Assembly: GCA_013396635.1 (NCBI GenBank)
Contig: WBMW01005650.1
Coordinates: 2,445,111-2,509,110 of the forward strand
Direction of reading: 5' to 3'
DNA: 64,000 nt
DNA from: Penelope pileata
Taxonomy: Eukaryota; Chordata; Aves; Galliformes; Cracidae
The first letter of the stretch is position 1. Each line of letters starts with the position of its first letter. Below, in pieces: positions 54,601-64,000 of this stretch. A program made the translations under genes and the position numbers. The notes beneath the pieces are model-generated. The model made no database searches. It worked only from the letters and a program-made list of their open reading frames with translations, and was not told the DNA's origin.

Positions 54601-57600
54601 GGATGGTATTTGTGGCTGAGCCAGGAGGGAGAGGACAACGAAGAACTCTGTCCATGTTGTGTTAATGGCAGGACAGGGATGAGGGGATGCCAGATAAATC
54701 ATGTCTCTGTTTCATGCTTTCTATCCAAACTAGGATAGGTGGCAACTGGCTTGGAGCATCCATACAGCAGAGGTACTGACAGATTTGTGAATAATACCAT
54801 GCAGGGATGGGCTTTAGAAGGAAAAGGCTGAAAATAGGTAACTTTGTACTCTACAGAAGGTTGAAGGGCGGTCCTTTGAGTGAAGAGCTGAAGTAGCAGT
54901 TTGTAGGTACTGCAGTAATGAGAGAAGCAAAGCCATGAAACACAAAGGTTTCTTTCATCATTCTGTAGAAGTCTTCATTCTCTTGGTCATACAAATGAAG
55001 CTGATGTGATGGCAGAATACAGAAGTGAGACAGAAAGAAAGGTAGTGCAGAAGGAGGAAGAAAGAAACATGCTTTAGGCAACTATAATGGCATGATAGGA
55101 GCACAGAATTTCACAGGTATCCAGGATACCAGTGCAACTTCATGGAAGAATGGTACATAGTTTCAAAAATTATCTGTGAAAAAGTAATTGTCAAAAAGGA
55201 AGAATAATACATCATTATTATGCTCAGAAACAGCATTCAGATGAGCAGGGTCAGTAGACCAAATTGTAGCCTCAATCATTCCATTGATTTTTACTGCAGA
55301 TGCAATTTCTTTTCAAGATCTGGGTTCTGTCCACTGTGAAAGCACCTTGCTACGAGTGCCCTGACCTTAGGGGCAGTAGGAAGGGTGGTTATGAAAGCTG
55401 TCAACATTCATCAGACTGATGCACTAAAACTCATCTGAAAGTGTGGCTAGTTAGAAACCCGCCTTTAAAAACTGGGGACGGTGCTCTGCATGGGAGATGT
55501 AAAGAAGTAAAAGCTCATTTATTGATTTAATGCAGCAGTGTGTTTGGGAGCCGTTACACAGACTCCATGGGGAAGATGCTTGCTGTTGGTGTGGGTGAAG
55601 GGCAGCAGCACATCTGTGGTTGTGCGGTGGCTGTGCCTGCCACAGGTCAGACCCACTGCACCTTGCAGGCTCTGCGTGGCATACCACTGCGAAACCCCTC
55701 TGGCAACAGCAAGGAAGTGTTAATTGGTGAGACCCTCATTAATCGTGGTAGGGTTTCAGCCAAGCATTGGCCATACCTCCAGCCATAGGGGTTGAGATGG
55801 AACAGAATCCATTACCCTCCTTCCAGCAAGATCTCAAGGAACATGGCTGGGGTTTCTCTGGCAGTTGTATGGATCCTGCTTGGAATGCCTGTGGGATCTC
55901 TGTGGGGTTTCTGTGCGGGCATGAGCCACCTCTCCGTGCTGACAGCTGCCGTCTCTTTCTGTCGATAGATCACGCTGATGTGTACCGAGCACTGGGGGGA
56001 GACTGGAAGGCTGATGAAGCTGAGGAACCATTTAGAAATGTCTGCGCTTGGAGCAGCATTGAATATGTAAGTAGTGAATATATTACTGAGGAAATTTTCC
56101 ATCCATTTGTTAGTCAGATTCCTAAGCTGGCGGTTGTCTTAATACCTCAGCTGCTCCTGGATGCACTTCCAGCAATGGTGAGGCAAAGGGCTTTGTTCTC
56201 TGTGCCTCCGTAGAATAGGGCACTATATTTTTATAAATGTGGGGTTTCTTAGATTTACTCACCACATTTGTCTCACTGGGATTAAGCTAGTATATGTTCT
56301 CTCCGTGGCACTATGCCAGTCACAAACCGAAGCTGTGAAGGCTGCAGCTGTCTGCTTATTATTAATTGAGAGGTAGCGCAGAGACCAACACACACTGCTG
56401 CTCCAACACCCATACTGTTTTCCAGATAGTTTATGAATGGAAGTTTAAATTCACAATTTAGTGCAAGAAGCCACTGGGTCACACTTAATACTAAGGTTCC
56501 AATTGCAAATGGTTTATGAAACTACAGAAGAGTTCTAACAGCGTTGCTAGAAACTCATGAATCTTGCATCTTCTAAAGAATTTGTGATAGTTTTCTGGTG
56601 TTCCCACAGTCATCTTAACACAAACTATGCATGCAGTCCAATAGTGGAACAGGTGAGGCTGTGGAATATCCAGCCCTGGAGAACCTCAGAACGTGACTGA
56701 ACAGGATCCTGAGAAACCTAATGAAGTTGGTGCTGCTTTGTGCAAGGGGGTTGAACCTCCAAAAGTCCCTTCCAACCTAAATTATTCTCTGATTCTGCAA
56801 TATATTATTTTACCCAACCTATTTACTCATCATCTACTAATTTATTAATTATCTCCTACTTGGAAAAGCAGGTGCATTTATAAATTTGAGTTCTATTCAA
56901 TCTGTGGAAGTTGGTGTATGATCTGACTCAGTTAGGCTGAGTTTAGATGAGCAGGCTGCTGGAAGGGAGCTTCCTGCATGCAGCTCTGAACTCCCTCCCC
57001 TCCTTGGCCTGGTGTCATCAGGGATCGTGGGCTTTCAGGCTGTACAGTGAGAGCAGCCTGCCCTGAGATGCACTGGGGAGAGATGGCTTGGAGGACCAAG
57101 GCCAGCTGATCACCAGGTTAAATGGGCATTTTTTAGTACTGAGATACACTGTGAAGCAATTGTCCCCATTTAAAGTCACAGCTGTGTGCTTGCGCTGTTT
57201 GTACGAGCACTCAGTGTTTCTGGTATGAGCAGAACAAGCCAATGTGGAGTAGACTGGGGTGTGAATGAACAACACACACCATGAGAGCAGCTGCATAAAG
57301 AGTGCAAGAGGGATAAGGTACCGTGCATTTGCCACAAAGATAGGAGGAATCATGCTAATAAAAATGTACTTGTAGTTCTCACGCTTATCCTGGAGGTTTG
57401 TGCAGAGGCAGTAAGAGAATTCTTCCTGGAGACTTGTGTTTCAAGTCCTCCGTGCCACCTCAACCATACGTTCTTATATTTTATCTGAAAAGAACACCTC
57501 CTCTGTAAAGCAATCTCAGAGCTGCTGTTGAAAATGGGAAAGGTGCATTGAAGTAACTTCCATGTAATGAAGTCCGAAAAATGAAAATTTTGATGAAGTA

Positions 57601-59522
57601 AACCTGTTTTGAATCCTAGGGAGTAATATAAAAATAGGAAAAAAGATTGTTTAACTTACACGGAATTTCTGCATTTAGTGTCTGTGCTAGCTGCTGCTCG
57701 TAATTAGTAGTTGTGTAGTAGGTTATGCAACGTAATGTCCCGAAAAGGCCAAAAGGTTCCCTGCATACTTGGGAGGGGTAAGAGACTCATGACATGAATA
57801 TACCTTTTTTTGCCCTTTTTCTGGGAAAAGAATATGCCTGGATTAAATGGCTCTGGAATTGGGTGAGAAATTTCTGATCATGTCAACCTCTTCTTTCCTC
57901 AAAAAGGAGCTGTGTACAAAGGTGTAGATAGAAGAAACAATGTAGAAATGAACAGTAACACCCGTGATGGAGGAGTGTTACGTTCTTACTACTCCAACAA
58001 GAATACTGAGTAACACTGGGGAAAGCATTACTTTCATTGTGCTTGTCAGCTGTAGCCGAATAAAAGAACACAAACCTCATCTTTTTGGAGTATGTTTAGG
58101 GATATTAACTGAACATGATATCTAGAACACAGCTAAGCTTGCCTTCTAGATAAGAAGGAAAAGTTATTTGATGTAGATATTTTGAAGACTTCAAGATAGT
58201 ATGCACATGGTTGAAGTGTTTAGTTTGATTCCAAGGAAACGAGAAACTTTGGTGGTCATGGAAAAAGGATTTCAACAGACAGTTTATCTTCAAATAATGG
58301 GAGAATTTCCCTAGACAGTAGTACATATTTGCCCAATTATTGCTCTGAAATGTTATTTTCATAGTTAGAAGCACCATGCAAATCTATCCTACTACATGGA
58401 TACTCATGATCATTACTATTATTTAATAGCATAGCAGGTGGAGCCTGGAGCTGTGAGCACTTCCCTTTAATATGTAGTGTGCCATAAAGTTTAATTTGTT
58501 CTCTAAATTAAATGGTCAGAATATGTTGATCAGAAAATCTAGTATAGAGTCAGATCAGTGCTAATGATAGCCAGTTGCTCCAAACCCAACAATGTTAGTT
58601 TTGCAGCATAAAAATTTGGTGTTATTCTGGAAAAGACCTTGCCCTGGGCTGCTGAATGTCACACGCAGCGTTCAGAATATGCACGGTGCAGTACAGGACA
58701 AATGCAAAATGTGCATTGCCGTCTGGTACGTTATCTTCACCGTTTCTGCTTTGCTGATTCTGTTAATACGTGCACAATTACAGACAGTACAGATTTTAAA
58801 AGGCAAGTTCACATCTGTCAATTACTTTTAAAGGGAACCTGAGATGTTTTACAACACATGTAAGGATACATGCTAGTTGGATGGTGCCACTGGGGAAACT
58901 GAATGGAACATCCTTCAGAAATCTCTAACTTGCTGGAGTCTTCTGGAGGTGACAGTGAGGGAGAACAAAGTGTATGAGTCACCTGTACATCTCCTACATT
59001 TTCTTGGAAATATTTCTCACTCACACAGGCATTCTTAGGTGTTCAGTAATTCACCCTGATGGCTATTTATTATCAAATATTTTTTATTCAAGATAACAAT
59101 CAAAATATCTGAAAGTCTCTTGACTTCCAACTGTTAGGTGATGTACTTTCTTATTTTTTAAAAACTCTTCTAAACACTGCATGTATTAGCAATGGAGAGC
59201 CCCATCCAGGCTAATCGATAAGCCACCTGAGTTTTGCCTGAGGAATGTATGTGTAATAGCATATTCTCTTCCACATAAGAATCTATTTGGCTTCAATTTT
59301 TTATGGTAGATATTTATAAAGCAAAGAGATTTTTCAGGCTCTCTTCTACTCCATAGTTTCTATTTTAGGATCTAGGTTTCTTCCCTGTCTAATATCCATC
59401 TAGTTACAAGATTCCTAGTCAGCAATGTGAAATCTAACCATGTAGGTAACTGCAGGCATTGCTCAATGAATGGCATCCTGTGATAATCTACATATGCTGC
59501 ATGCACAGTGAGAAAATTTGTT
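45691..59522 (-). other. CDYL2: CDYL2 intron 1, exon-proximal part
   Basis: Sequence upstream of the chromodomain exon. No GC-rich first exon with an ATG leading into ...YGAG at a donor was found, so this is read as intron 1. It contains an (AT)n run at 47661-47672, an old CR1 copy near 56.7 kb and scattered short frames. A 148-codon plus-strand frame (55767-56213) and a 136-codon one (51641-52051) show no domain. One exon-like minus-strand segment (50652-50832) is discussed in the findings. Confidence 0.65.
56650..56798 (+). mobile_element. CR1 retroposon, diverged 3' fragment
   Basis: AGGTGAGGCTGTGGAATATC, CCAGCCCTGGAG, AAGGGGGTTGAACCTCC and AGTCCCTTCCAACCTAAATT follow the CR1 3' consensus order. 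They end in ATTCTCTGATTCTG in place of the perfect octamer repeat. The many substitutions point to an older insertion than the copies at 8.4 and 60 kb. Confidence 0.85.
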
Positions 59523-59688
59523 TATGGGTGTCCAACCTTTTGGCTTGCCTGGGCCGCACTGAGTGAAAGGAATTGTCATGGGCCCCATGTAAAATATAGA
59601 ACATAGTTAATGTATATAATTAACAAAACTTATTTTATTTTATTTTTTTATTAAAACATAAGAAAAAGAGAACAACAAAACCATAAAA

Positions 59689-60344
59689 CTAGTGGGAGAT
59701 TTGACCTTGTTTTTGTGAAACTAATGCACCAGAATCATTTGATGGAAGTGGCTGCAATTCTCAGTGAGTTCTTAAGGTGCTCATCAGAGATTTCTGATGA
59801 AATTTTACTCTTGCTGTGCTTCATCCTTGAGGATAGTTGTTCACAAGTATATGTACTGCCAAAAAGTAATGACATGAATTAGGCATGATTGTGAAGTGAG
59901 GGATGTTTTGCACAGAGATGTGGTGGAAGCCCCATCCCTGGAGACACCCAAGGTCAGGCTGGACTGGGCTCTGAGTGACCTGATCTAGCTGTAGGTGTAG
60001 ATGTCTCTGTTCATATTAAGGCAGTTGGTCCCTTCCAACTCGAAACGATTCTATGATTCTATGTTATTTTTTTCTGGTAAGATAAGTCTTAGGAAAGCCT
60101 AGAAAGACATGATCAAATTTTTCTTTGAGTTGAATATCTGATTGCAACTCTATACCTTCCATTTGAAAATCGCAGGTAATGTATTTATGTCCACTGAAAA
60201 TGGAGTCACAAATATACAAAAAAATTGATGATTTTTTCGGCAAACTTGAAACCTATTCTCAAATTCCTTTATCAAAACAGAAAGCAAGTCTGCGTGTTTT
60301 TCATTGTTCACAGGACTGTGTTTAGCCAACGCATCAAAATGCAT
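59689..60344 (-). pseudogene. hAT transposase C-terminal fragment, interrupted
   Basis: Read in minus orientation, the first part (60344-60064) gives HFDALAKHSPV, LIKEFENRFQVCRK and FVTPFSVDINTLP. After a frameshift it gives CDFQMEGIELQSDI and QLKEKFDHVFLGF. Beyond the CR1 insertion, 59910-59689 gives LLFGSTYTCEQL, SRMKHSKSKISSEIS and DEHLKNSLRIAATS. After an in-frame stop and frame change it ends ALVSQKQGQISH and a stop codon. This matches the C-terminal dimerisation region of Charlie-type hAT transposases, the source of domesticated vertebrate genes such as ZBED5 and GTF2IRD2. The DNA-binding zinc finger and the catalytic N-terminal part are absent. The frame breaks and the insertion show it is a dead copy. 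Confidence 0.85.
59911..60063 (+). mobile_element. CR1 retroposon nested in the hAT element
   Basis: GCACAGAGATGTGGTGGAAG, then CCCCATCCCTGGAGACACCC, then TCCCTTCCAACTCGAAACG and two ATTCTATG octamers. This is a typical 5'-truncated CR1 3' end of about 150 bases. Transposase coding resumes on both sides with essentially no loss, so it landed inside the older hAT copy. Confidence 0.92.
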
Positions 60345-60490
60345 AAAGTGATTTGCAGAACTTCAGTTAGCACTGCACTGTGCCCTCCCCATGTCCTGCC
60401 TTCAGCTCAGACAGTCCCGTTGCACACCGATGTGGGGTTGTTGCTGAGCGATGGGTCTGTGCCTGGCATTGGGCTGGGCCGCTGAGCGGG

Positions 60491-60840
60491 GCAGAGCCAC
60501 CGCCATGATGGCGTGGGGTGGGGGCAGGCCACAGTGAGGGGCAGAGCCACCGCCATGATGGCGCGGGGCGGGGGCAGGCCGCGGGGAGGGGCAGAGCCAC
60601 CGCCCTGATGGCGTGGGGCGGGGGAAGGCCGCGGTGAGGGGCAGAGCCACCACCATGATGGCGTGGGGTGGGGGCAGGCCACAGTGAGGGGCAGAGCCAC
60701 CGCCATGATGGCGCGGGGCGAGGGCAGGCCGCAGTGAGGGGCAGAGCCACCGCCATGATGGCGCGGGGCGCGGGCAGGCCGCAGTGAGGGGCAGAGCCAC
60801 CGCCATGATGGCGCGGGGCACGGGCAGGCCGCAGTGTGGG
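60491..60840 (+). repeat. Minisatellite, 7 x 50 bp, GC-rich
   Basis: Seven head-to-tail units of exactly 50 bp start at 60491, 60541, 60591, 60641, 60691, 60741 and 60791. Each begins GCAGAGCCACCGCCATGATG and continues with G-runs and CAGGCC. Units differ by a few substitutions and no length change. Units 1 and 4 differ at only one base, which hints at a three-unit higher-order duplication. The array abuts the right terminal repeat of the hAT element. No minus frame of the unit has a stop, so three long overlapping open frames result; they are not genes. Confidence 0.95.
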
Positions 60841-60870
60841 CTGTGCTGGGCCGAGGGTTGGACATGCCTG

Positions 60871-63800
60871 AGTTAGATGCCAAAACAGTTTGTGACAGTA
60901 TAACGCAGTGAAACTGCTGCCACGTGAGAGCGATTGGCACTTCACTGTATAGTCACATACGAGAACTTATTCTTGAATAGTTGTCACCATGCCTTCCTTA
61001 AAACCATAGGAGTTGAACCCCTGTTTAAAATACAAAGCTAATAACACCCTGTTCATCAGGTGTCCTAATAACAATGGTGAAAGACACCCCATCTTTGAGC
61101 TTGAGCTTTCCAGCATTTAAGCTAACATTTCTAGTGTAAGTTTGCTGTGTGGCATAGGCTAAAATTAAAAATATAAAACCATTAAAATAAGAATGACCTT
61201 CCAGAGTGAATGGCATACGATACCACAATTTTTTTTCTACATTGCAAATACTGTCTTTCTGTGATAAACAACTGGGCTGTGGCTGTAAAACTTCTGGGGA
61301 TGTAGTGTCTTGATAACATTTTGAAAAACTGTAGAGTACAGATCTAGAATAAGTTTTATATGCCACAGCACGGCAGAAGTACCAATGCCACTGGAGTGAC
61401 GTTGTTCATTTAAGAGGAACTATGTTTGTTTTCAGTGTGATGGCCCAGACTTGATTATTTATCGGTCATGGCATTTCCTACAGGCTCCCTCATTCATAGA
61501 TTTGAAGGCCAGAAGGGACAATGACATCCATCTAGTCTGTCTTGGGCTACATGGCAATGTTTTACACCTAGCAGTTCTGTTCCAGGTCCCAAATTCTGAC
61601 TTAGTTAAACCACATCTAGAAGATCATCACATCTTAATTTGAAGTGATTCACAGAAAGCACTCTTTACTGTTAATGAATCTTCCTAAGTGCTATAAATAA
61701 AACACTATAACCTTAATGTTAAAAAGTGTGTCTCATCCCTAATTTATGTAGGGTAAACTTCCAGCCACTGGCGCCTTTTATATCCCTGTTAGCTGATTTA
61801 ATTCTCCAAACCTTAAATCCTGCAAAGTAGTTTGCAGCTAACTGCACAGATGGTCTCCATATTTCTTTAAGTTTTGTAAAATTTTGGTGCTAATGTGATA
61901 GCTCTGTCTGAAATTTTGTAGCTGCTTCAGAAGCCATCTTCTAAAACTTCATCACAGATGCTAGAGTTCATTACCTGTGTTTGAAGATCAACTTCACATC
62001 TTTTGTATAATTTTGACGGAGAAAATTTTTCTGAAGTGCAGGTCTGTAATGACCGCGTTCAGCAGATCAATACAAATCATTTGTTTTGGTTTAGTGCTAG
62101 AGTAAGAACGTACCTCTTAAAGATGGGACAACTGTGACTAAAGACAAGGGCAAAGTTAAATAAGAGGAAGATGTGTGGTGTTCCAGTCTGTGCCCCAGTT
62201 TTATTCCTGCTATGCACAAATTTTACTACTTATTGTCTTAAATCTGTGCCCATGTGTTCAGTCATATGGACGAGGCAAACAGCTTCCCTCTGTGCTCTAC
62301 TGGATTATTGCATACAACTATATAATTGCCCACATCTGTCTACAAACTGCTTTACATCCGCATAAATCTGTACCCTTTCCCTCTGAAACAGGACAGGAAC
62401 ATTCTCATCTGTTTGTGAACAATTCAAGTGCTAGATGTTGATCTGAATTTATTTAGAGTCATAATACCACGTAGGGCAAAACCTTACCAAGAAGGCATGT
62501 ATGAAAGTTACACGTGCTGTAAAAAATTATTAATTTGCTGTTAAAAATGAAATTCTCGGGGTTTGTTTTTTTAAAAGCACATGCTATGAATGCAAAAATA
62601 ATGATTCAATAATTTACATTAAACCAGTGTAACCACCTTAGGGAGTACTCTGAGAGCAGGCACATAAAGCACTCATCAAATGTAAGGAAAGAGTCTGTTT
62701 AGACTCTTTGGACTATTTAGACTTCGCATTTGTTAGTTTGCATTTTTTTTTCTTTTTACCACAGGTAAGTACATTTATCTTGAGAGTGGCAAGGGCTGGT
62801 GTCCTTTGGCCTGAAATATAATATGCCTGAAAATAAGAAAGGAGTTGGTTTTGCTGACCCGAGAAATCATTCACTACGCACAAGTGATTCACCATAACTT
62901 TTGTTGTAGGAAATGAAGAAGTAACAGCATTTTCTTCTTAACCTTGAACGTAATAAACAGTTTGTTGAGACTGTTGGGGTATGTAAAAGAACTGTTGTCA
63001 CTGTAGAGCAGACAGAACCAAAATTTACATGATTTCCTCAAATGAAGTTCATGAGTAGTGAATCGATTTCTACTAAAATAACCCAGTTCTGCATTTCAGA
63101 GATCAGGGAACTCCGTGGGGTAAATTCAGTCAGTAGTTTGCATTATTGGTACAGGAGCTCACTGGTCCAGGGCAGCTGCCTATGAATGAGGTTTTCTTTC
63201 AGTGACTGAAGTTCAGAAGTCCCTGTCCCTATCCTTATAATACCACCAAGCAATACAAGGAGAGGGGAGAGGATGGGACAGGAAGCAGACGGAGCAGGGC
63301 TAAGCACAGGGGAAGAAGGGCCTTCAAGCTCTATGGGCAGAACAAGTGGTTTGGGAATAGGAATGATCTTGAAATCGCTGTACCTGCTGCCTAAATCATA
63401 TGTCCTGCTTGGTGAATAAAGTGACTGCCTTATGCCACGTGGGAGATTTACTACTTTCTTGAGGTATATGCACAAAAAATTGAGCAGCACAGATCTATCA
63501 CAAGGATACAGCAATCCCTGTGCGTTCTAGGATGTTATCATTTTCTTGAAACAGCACCGTCACCTCTTACACTACAAGCATTCTGGAAAGGATGTGAATA
63601 TTTTTATTTAAAGGCCAGACTCTCAGGTGTGTTCTGTTTTTAGATACCTGAAAACCTTTTCAAAACATTTCATTAAGAAAGAAGGGAAACGTGGCTTTAT
63701 CAAGCAGTAGTATATTATTTTTTAACGTATCTGTAAATTACATGTTCCCCTAACACTAGTACCTAGCGTATCAGATTGTTCCCTAATCATCTGTGTCAAA

Positions 63801-64000
63801 AGCTATACATAATGTCTTGGTAGAAGTCACAAAATATTACACCACTGGTAGATTTTGGTATGTTATTTAAACAGTGCTGTGCTCATAGCTAGGCACAACC
63901 AAATCTCCCCAGCACTGTAATGAACAAGGTCAACTTGGTCAGCTGAAGTTCTGTTTTTTTAAATGACTTTTATAAAAATATTCAGCCCTAGGGCTTTTAA
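60871..64000 (-). other. CDYL2: Probable CDYL2 intron 1, distal part
   Basis: Apart from the antisense CR1 copy, this is AT-rich sequence without a recognised exon, RNA gene or repeat. A 123-codon minus-strand frame (63143-63514) has no domain. The window ends without reaching a CpG-rich promoter, so assignment to intron 1 rests on the absence of exon 1 and the known large first intron of CDYL2. Confidence 0.55.
61492..61820 (-). mobile_element. Old antisense CR1-type retroposon copy
   Basis: The plus strand starts ATTCATAGATTTGAAGGCCA, then GAAGGGACAATGACATCCAT and CTAGTCTG. This is the reverse complement of a CR1-family 3' end (TCATAGATT tail, GGGAC, ATCTAGTC). Later phrases (AAACTTCCAGCCACTGG) extend the similarity to about 61820. 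The copy is well diverged and belongs to an old amniote subfamily rather than the young octamer-tailed CR1s. Confidence 0.7.

Larger units (their letters stand above)
59523..60870 (-). mobile_element. Decayed hAT (Charlie-like) DNA transposon
   Basis: The left end TATGGGTGTCCAACC (59523-59537) and the right end, read in reverse as CAGGCATGTCCAACC (60870-60856), form imperfect terminal inverted repeats. Both are followed inward by GGGCCGC/GGGCCGA-type sequence. The interior has a transposase C-terminal fragment in minus orientation, a CR1 inserted into it, and a minisatellite next to the right end. Possible 8-bp target duplications (AATTTGTT and AGTTAGAT) match at only five positions, so the exact ends are uncertain. 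Non-autonomous today: most of the transposase is missing. Confidence 0.75.

Noticed and set aside
55767..56213. 148-codon plus-strand open frame
   Set aside because: No recognisable domain or promoter context. Overlapping open frames on the other strand indicate composition rather than coding.
57700..57780. Possible avian retroviral LTR piece (TGTAGTAGGTTATGCAAC)
   Set aside because: Only a short resemblance. No paired ends, polyadenylation signal, primer-binding site or viral coding sequence was seen.
60367..60945. A 192-codon Pro/Ala/Trp-rich protein
   Set aside because: Translation of the 50-bp tandem array. All three frames are equally open.

Overview
This is vertebrate nuclear DNA, almost certainly from a bird and possibly a galliform. 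The evidence is the intron-split gene, the AT-rich non-coding sequence, and several CR1 retroposon tails ending in the avian ATTCTATG octamer repeat. There is no bacterial-style gene packing, operon, CRISPR array or phage.

One protein-coding gene is well supported: CDYL2 (chromodomain Y-like 2) on the minus strand. I placed six coding exons at base level by exon phase, GT/AG borders and family similarity: 45690-45099 (chromodomain and linker), 36907-36690, 29703-29531, 24991-24781, 24050-23907 and 22078-21920 (stop). The six join in frame. With the eight residues expected from the first exon they give 506 codons, the length I recall for mammalian CDYL2. The first coding exon and promoter are not visible and probably lie beyond position 64000. 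The 3' UTR appears to run from 21919 to about 17720, ending at an AATAAA signal with a GT-rich stretch beyond it.

Layout: 1-17.7 kb is intergenic DNA with no recognisable gene and one CR1 tail. 17.7-21.9 kb is the probable 3' UTR. 21.9-45.7 kb holds the coding exons and introns, with an old antisense retroposon remnant near 40 kb and a GC-rich patch near 42.3 kb. 45.7-64 kb is probably the 3' part of intron 1. It carries two further CR1-type copies and a composite repeat at 59.5-60.9 kb. That composite is a decayed hAT (Charlie-like) DNA transposon with a recognisable transposase C-terminus on the minus strand, split by a later CR1 insertion, next to a 7 x 50-bp GC-rich minisatellite.

The protein pairs a histone-methyl-lysine-binding chromodomain with a crotonase (enoyl-CoA hydratase-like) fold. 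In the fold, both classical catalytic glutamates are replaced (serine 363 and tyrosine 383 in inferred numbering). This fits the family's role as chromatin co-repressors.

I found no convincing new biological system. The most distinctive item is the nested hAT/CR1/minisatellite locus. Most other long reading frames are no longer than chance predicts for 64 kb.
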